Origin: Gammaproteobacteria bacterium
GTDB taxonomy: Bacteria > Pseudomonadota > Gammaproteobacteria > Eutrophobiales > Eutrophobiaceae
Length of the DNA: 6,798 bases
NCBI GenBank assembly: GCA_004356415.1
Contig: SMWN01000026.1
Coordinates: forward strand, 1 to 6,798
Reading direction: 5' to 3'
In this document: positions 4,254-6,798 of the stretch, one piece after another
How positions within the stretch are numbered: position 1 is the stretch's first letter
How the letters are laid out: each line of letters begins with the position of its first letter
Notes under the pieces: generated by a model
What the model was told of the DNA's origin: nothing
Databases searched by the model: none
What the model saw: only the letters and a program-made list of their open reading frames with translations
Position numbers and translations under genes: made by a program

Positions 4254-5377
4254 TTGTTCAATGCTTGCCGGGTAGAATATGCCTGGTAGATAGCACCAAG
4301 CAAAACTTGTTCATCGGCGCCTGTGACTGAGGTCAGGTTGCCCGGTTGCATTTCCATGCGGCACTTCGCAAGCCATGCAAAAGCGACGGCCTCAACAGCG
4401 TCCGGGTTGAGACCATGTTTTTCAGTAGAACAAATATCCATTGCAGGATGTAACTCGCGTAGGCGATTCATCATAACTTTGTTATGAACGCCCCCCCCAC
4501 AAACCAGGATTTCATTACAATCTGCTGCGTAACTTTGTATCGCATCACGAATCGTAACAGCACTAAGTTCAAGCAATGTTGCCTGTACATCATGTGGCGC
4601 AATATTTTTGCTTGATTGCGACAATTTTTTATCGAGCCATTGTAGGTTGAAAAAATCCTTGCCGGTGCTTTTCGGTGGCACCGTTTCGAAATAGCTTTCA
4701 TCAAGTAATGTAGATAGTAACTGTTGATGACATTGGCCAGACTTTGCCCATTGTCCATCACGGTCGAAATCATGACTAAGATGTCGCTGTACCCAATCAT
4801 CCATCAGTGTATTTCCTGGCCCCGTATCAAAACCTGTGATACCTGCATTTTTACTGGTAGGTAGTATTGTGATGTTGGCCAAACCGCCAATGTTCAGAAT
4901 GACTCGTCCGCTTTCTTCATTTTTGAAAAACCATTGATGGAATACAGGAGCAAGTGGTGCGCCTTCTCCGCCTGCAGCAATATCCATACGCCGAAAATCT
5001 GCGACTGTCGTGACACCTGTTTGATAGGCAATAATATTTGGGTCACCAATCTGCAATGTTCGCGGATGTGACTCATGTGGCAAATGTAGAATTGTTTGGC
5101 CATGGCTCCCAATGGTATTGATATCTTCAGGCGATAGGTTCCCAGTTTCAATAATTTGGAGTGCGGCTTCCGCAAAAAGATTTCCCATAATGACATCAAG
5201 TTCTGATATCTCGTCCAGGGGAGTTGTCGTGTTGACCGACCTGAGTTTTAGCTGAAGATTTTTTGAAATAGGGGTTTGCTGATACTGGATAACTTCCAGT
5301 TCATCTTCTACGATACGAACCAGAGATGCATCAATTGCATCCATGCTGGTGCCTGACATCAAACCTATATAAAACAC
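4250..5377 (-). CDS. anmK: Anhydro-N-acetylmuramic acid kinase (AnmK)
   Basis: AnmK hydrolyses the 1,6-anhydro ring of anhydro-MurNAc and phosphorylates it to MurNAc-6-phosphate, using ATP, in cytosolic peptidoglycan recycling. The 375-residue length is standard. Family signatures are visible in order: the N-terminal phosphate loop GLMSGTSMDAID (5-16), GSHGQT (90-95), ADFRRMDIAAGGEGAPLAP (126-144), GFDTGPGN (182-189) with the likely catalytic base D184, STGKDFF (237-243), CGGGVHN (293-299), and DAVEAVAFAWLA (326-337). The start is GTG (5375-5377); the next ATG would remove half of the phosphate loop. GGTGA four bases upstream supports it. The gene follows the M23 peptidase by 15 bases on the same strand, a natural pairing because both act on peptidoglycan. 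A run of eight G residues (4491-4498) encodes part of CGGGV. The stop codon overlaps that of erpA. Confidence 0.96.
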   Translation of the reverse strand: MFYIGLMSGTSMDAIDASLVRIVEDELEVIQYQQTPISKNLQLKLRSVNTTTPLDEISELDVIMGNLFAEAALQIIETGNLSPEDINTIGSHGQTILHLPHESHPRTLQIGDPNIIAYQTGVTTVADFRRMDIAAGGEGAPLAPVFHQWFFKNEESGRVILNIGGLANITILPTSKNAGITGFDTGPGNTLMDDWVQRHLSHDFDRDGQWAKSGQCHQQLLSTLLDESYFETVPPKSTGKDFFNLQWLDKKLSQSSKNIAPHDVQATLLELSAVTIRDAIQSYAADCNEILVCGGGVHNKVMMNRLRELHPAMDICSTEKHGLNPDAVEAVAFAWLAKCRMEMQPGNLTSVTGADEQVLLGAIYQAYSTRQALNN

Positions 5378-5381
5378 AGTT

Positions 5382-5386
5382 TCACC
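5382..5386 (-). promoter_or_regulatory. Ribosome binding site of anmK
   Basis: GGTGA on the minus strand lies four bases before the GTG at 5375-5377, within the 15-base gap after the peptidase stop codon. It supports the non-ATG start. Confidence 0.6.
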
Positions 5387-5392
5387 AAAGAA

Positions 5393-6798
5393 TTATTTGG
5401 GGGGTGGTGAAGAATTCTTTTTTTCATTCAGGGCAACAATGGTTGGGCAACAAGGTAAGTCAACGATAGCCTGTCTTTGATTATCAATGACTGCGACAGT
5501 TATTTTGTTGGTAATACTATTTAGTTGTGCCAATAGAGGTTCGGTTTGTGTGTTAAATTCGGCCATTAAATTATCGGGAATTCGCAAGGCCTTTGGTAAT
5601 TTGACCGTTAATGGATTTCGGTGCACACCGTTGACGCGAAACTCATAATGAAGATGTGGCCCTGTCGCCAACCCTGTCATGCCAACATAGCCAATGATTT
5701 GTCCTTGCTTGACATGCATGCCTCTTTTTATGCCTCGTGCATAACGAGAAAGATGACCGTAGACTGTTGTGTATCGGCCACCGTGCTGAACGATGATTGC
5801 TTTTCCGTACCCCCCCTTTCTTGCAGCAAGTTTTATCACACCTTCTCCTGTTACTCTGACGGGCGTGCCCGTTGATGCTGCATAATCTACCCCCTTATGG
5901 GCACGAATCCTGTTAAGAATCGGGTGCTTTCTACCCAGATTGAAGCGGGAACTGATACGGGTAAACTCGACTGGTGTTCTGAGAAAAGCCTTGCGCATGC
6001 TATCACCATTTGTGGCGTAATAATCTGAGTGTCCGTCAGCGTGTGTATAGCGAACGGCTTTAAAGGACTTGCCCCGATTTATAAACTCTGCGGCCAGGAT
6101 CGGCCCATCCTGCACCTTTTCGCCATCCTTATATCGTTCCTCATATATGACGTGGAATTCATCCCTCTTACGGACTTCCAAAGCAAAATCGATGTCCCAG
6201 CCATAGAGGTTGGTCAGCTGCATGATCATGTTGTCTGAGAGGCCTGCATTTATTCCGGCCAGAAATAAGGATTCCCTAATTGTGCCACTTGCCGTTATTA
6301 CCTTGGTTTCCAGTTCTGTTTCCAGAATTTCAGCCGAATAGATATCACCTAATTTCTTAATATACAGGGTGTCAGTGAGACCGACGTCATATTGCAAGGC
6401 CTCAAATTGTCCATCTTCGAATAAGAAACGAATTTCCTGACCCGGTTTCAAGCGCTTCAGAATGGCAGTATCATCACCAAGCGCCATGATGTTGTATAAC
6501 ATATTGGCGGATAATCTTTTACGTTTGAAGATAAGCGCCAGATTATCACCAGACTTAACTTTCACTGACTCCCAATAGGGCACATCTTCGGGTTCTTCCC
6601 CAAGTGTTTCTAGTGATTTTCCAAAGGCCAATGTCCCACTTTCCTCTGTGGCAATTTCCTGCGCAGCAGATTCGCTCTCATCAGCATCATCTATTTCAGA
6701 GAACCAAGATTGATAGAATATGAATTCTGATGCTTTACCCGCCGTGCTGTGCCTTGGGTCAACGGCAGGAGATGTCCCGTCAGAGATGATGACAGAAG
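5393..6798 (-). CDS. mepM: M23 family peptidoglycan DD-endopeptidase, MepM/OapA type (partial, N-terminus missing)
   Basis: This periplasmic or membrane-anchored zinc metallopeptidase family cleaves peptide cross-links of peptidoglycan during growth. The frame is open to the right edge with no in-frame ATG between 6632 and 6798, so the true start, presumably with a membrane anchor, lies outside; a TTG at 6631 is not a credible start. The visible 467 residues contain an acidic linker (IDDADESESAAQEIATEESG), an OapA/LysM-like segment VKVKSGDNLALIFKRKRLSA (about 6570-6510), a middle Csd3/MepM-type region (EFHVIYEERY, KSFKAVRYTHADGHSDYY), and the C-terminal M23 domain. Zinc and active-site residues are present: HKGVD (H at 5897-5899, D at 5885-5887), VYGHLSRY (H at 5753-5755) and HLH (5648-5656). 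A tail of about 70 residues follows, with a vicinal Cys pair (5447-5452) and the end SSPPPK. anmK follows 15 bases downstream. All catalytic residues are intact, so an active enzyme is expected. Confidence 0.93.
   Translation of the reverse strand, partial: SVIISDGTSPAVDPRHSTAGKASEFIFYQSWFSEIDDADESESAAQEIATEESGTLAFGKSLETLGEEPEDVPYWESVKVKSGDNLALIFKRKRLSANMLYNIMALGDDTAILKRLKPGQEIRFLFEDGQFEALQYDVGLTDTLYIKKLGDIYSAEILETELETKVITASGTIRESLFLAGINAGLSDNMIMQLTNLYGWDIDFALEVRKRDEFHVIYEERYKDGEKVQDGPILAAEFINRGKSFKAVRYTHADGHSDYYATNGDSMRKAFLRTPVEFTRISSRFNLGRKHPILNRIRAHKGVDYAASTGTPVRVTGEGVIKLAARKGGYGKAIIVQHGGRYTTVYGHLSRYARGIKRGMHVKQGQIIGYVGMTGLATGPHLHYEFRVNGVHRNPLTVKLPKALRIPDNLMAEFNTQTEPLLAQLNSITNKITVAVIDNQRQAIVDLPCCPTIVALNEKKNSSPPPK

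Noticed and set aside
5621..5875. An 84-residue open frame on the plus strand within the M23 gene.
   Set aside because: It is the antisense shadow of the catalytic domain, whose minus-strand frame holds all the peptidase motifs.

Overview
The window looks like a chromosomal segment of a gammaproteobacterium of moderate to low GC. This rests on gene content and order: argC, a membrane coiled-coil protein (DUF6776-like), a bactofilin and erpA on the plus strand, converging on an M23 peptidase (MepM/OapA type) and anmK on the minus strand. That arrangement is familiar from gammaproteobacteria. I cannot name a genus from the sequence.

Layout. At positions 1-904 two minus-strand genes form a small unit: a DUF4126 integral membrane protein (254-904), followed downstream by a membrane-anchored TlpA/ResA-like thioredoxin whose 3' end runs off the left edge (1-232). 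Positions 905-1506 form a gene-poor stretch of about 600 bases. It holds, in order, a segment (917-1045) that looks like a diverged and shortened relative of the next repeat, an isolated intrinsic-terminator hairpin (1143-1167) with no obvious gene upstream, and a compact 266-bp non-coding element (1171-1436) bounded by perfect 23-bp terminal inverted repeats, resembling a MITE. argC begins only 70 bases beyond the element.

Positions 1507-4253 hold the plus-strand run argC, DUF6776-like gene, bactofilin and erpA, with gaps of 75, 14 and 54 bases and no terminator that I can see between them. Positions 4250-6798 hold the minus-strand run M23 peptidase then anmK, separated by 15 bases. The peptidase frame stays open to the right edge, so its N-terminus is missing. 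erpA and anmK meet tail to tail and their stop codons share a TTAA tetranucleotide.

How the genes fit together. ArgC (arginine synthesis) and ErpA (Fe-S cluster delivery) are housekeeping. The bactofilin, the bitopic coiled-coil protein, the M23 endopeptidase and AnmK (anhydro-MurNAc kinase, cell-wall recycling) suggest an envelope and peptidoglycan theme. A functional link between the bactofilin and its membrane or peptidase neighbours is inferred from context only. I found no CRISPR array, tRNA, rRNA or defence cassette. The most unusual material is the repeat-rich interval 905-1506, not a new protein system.
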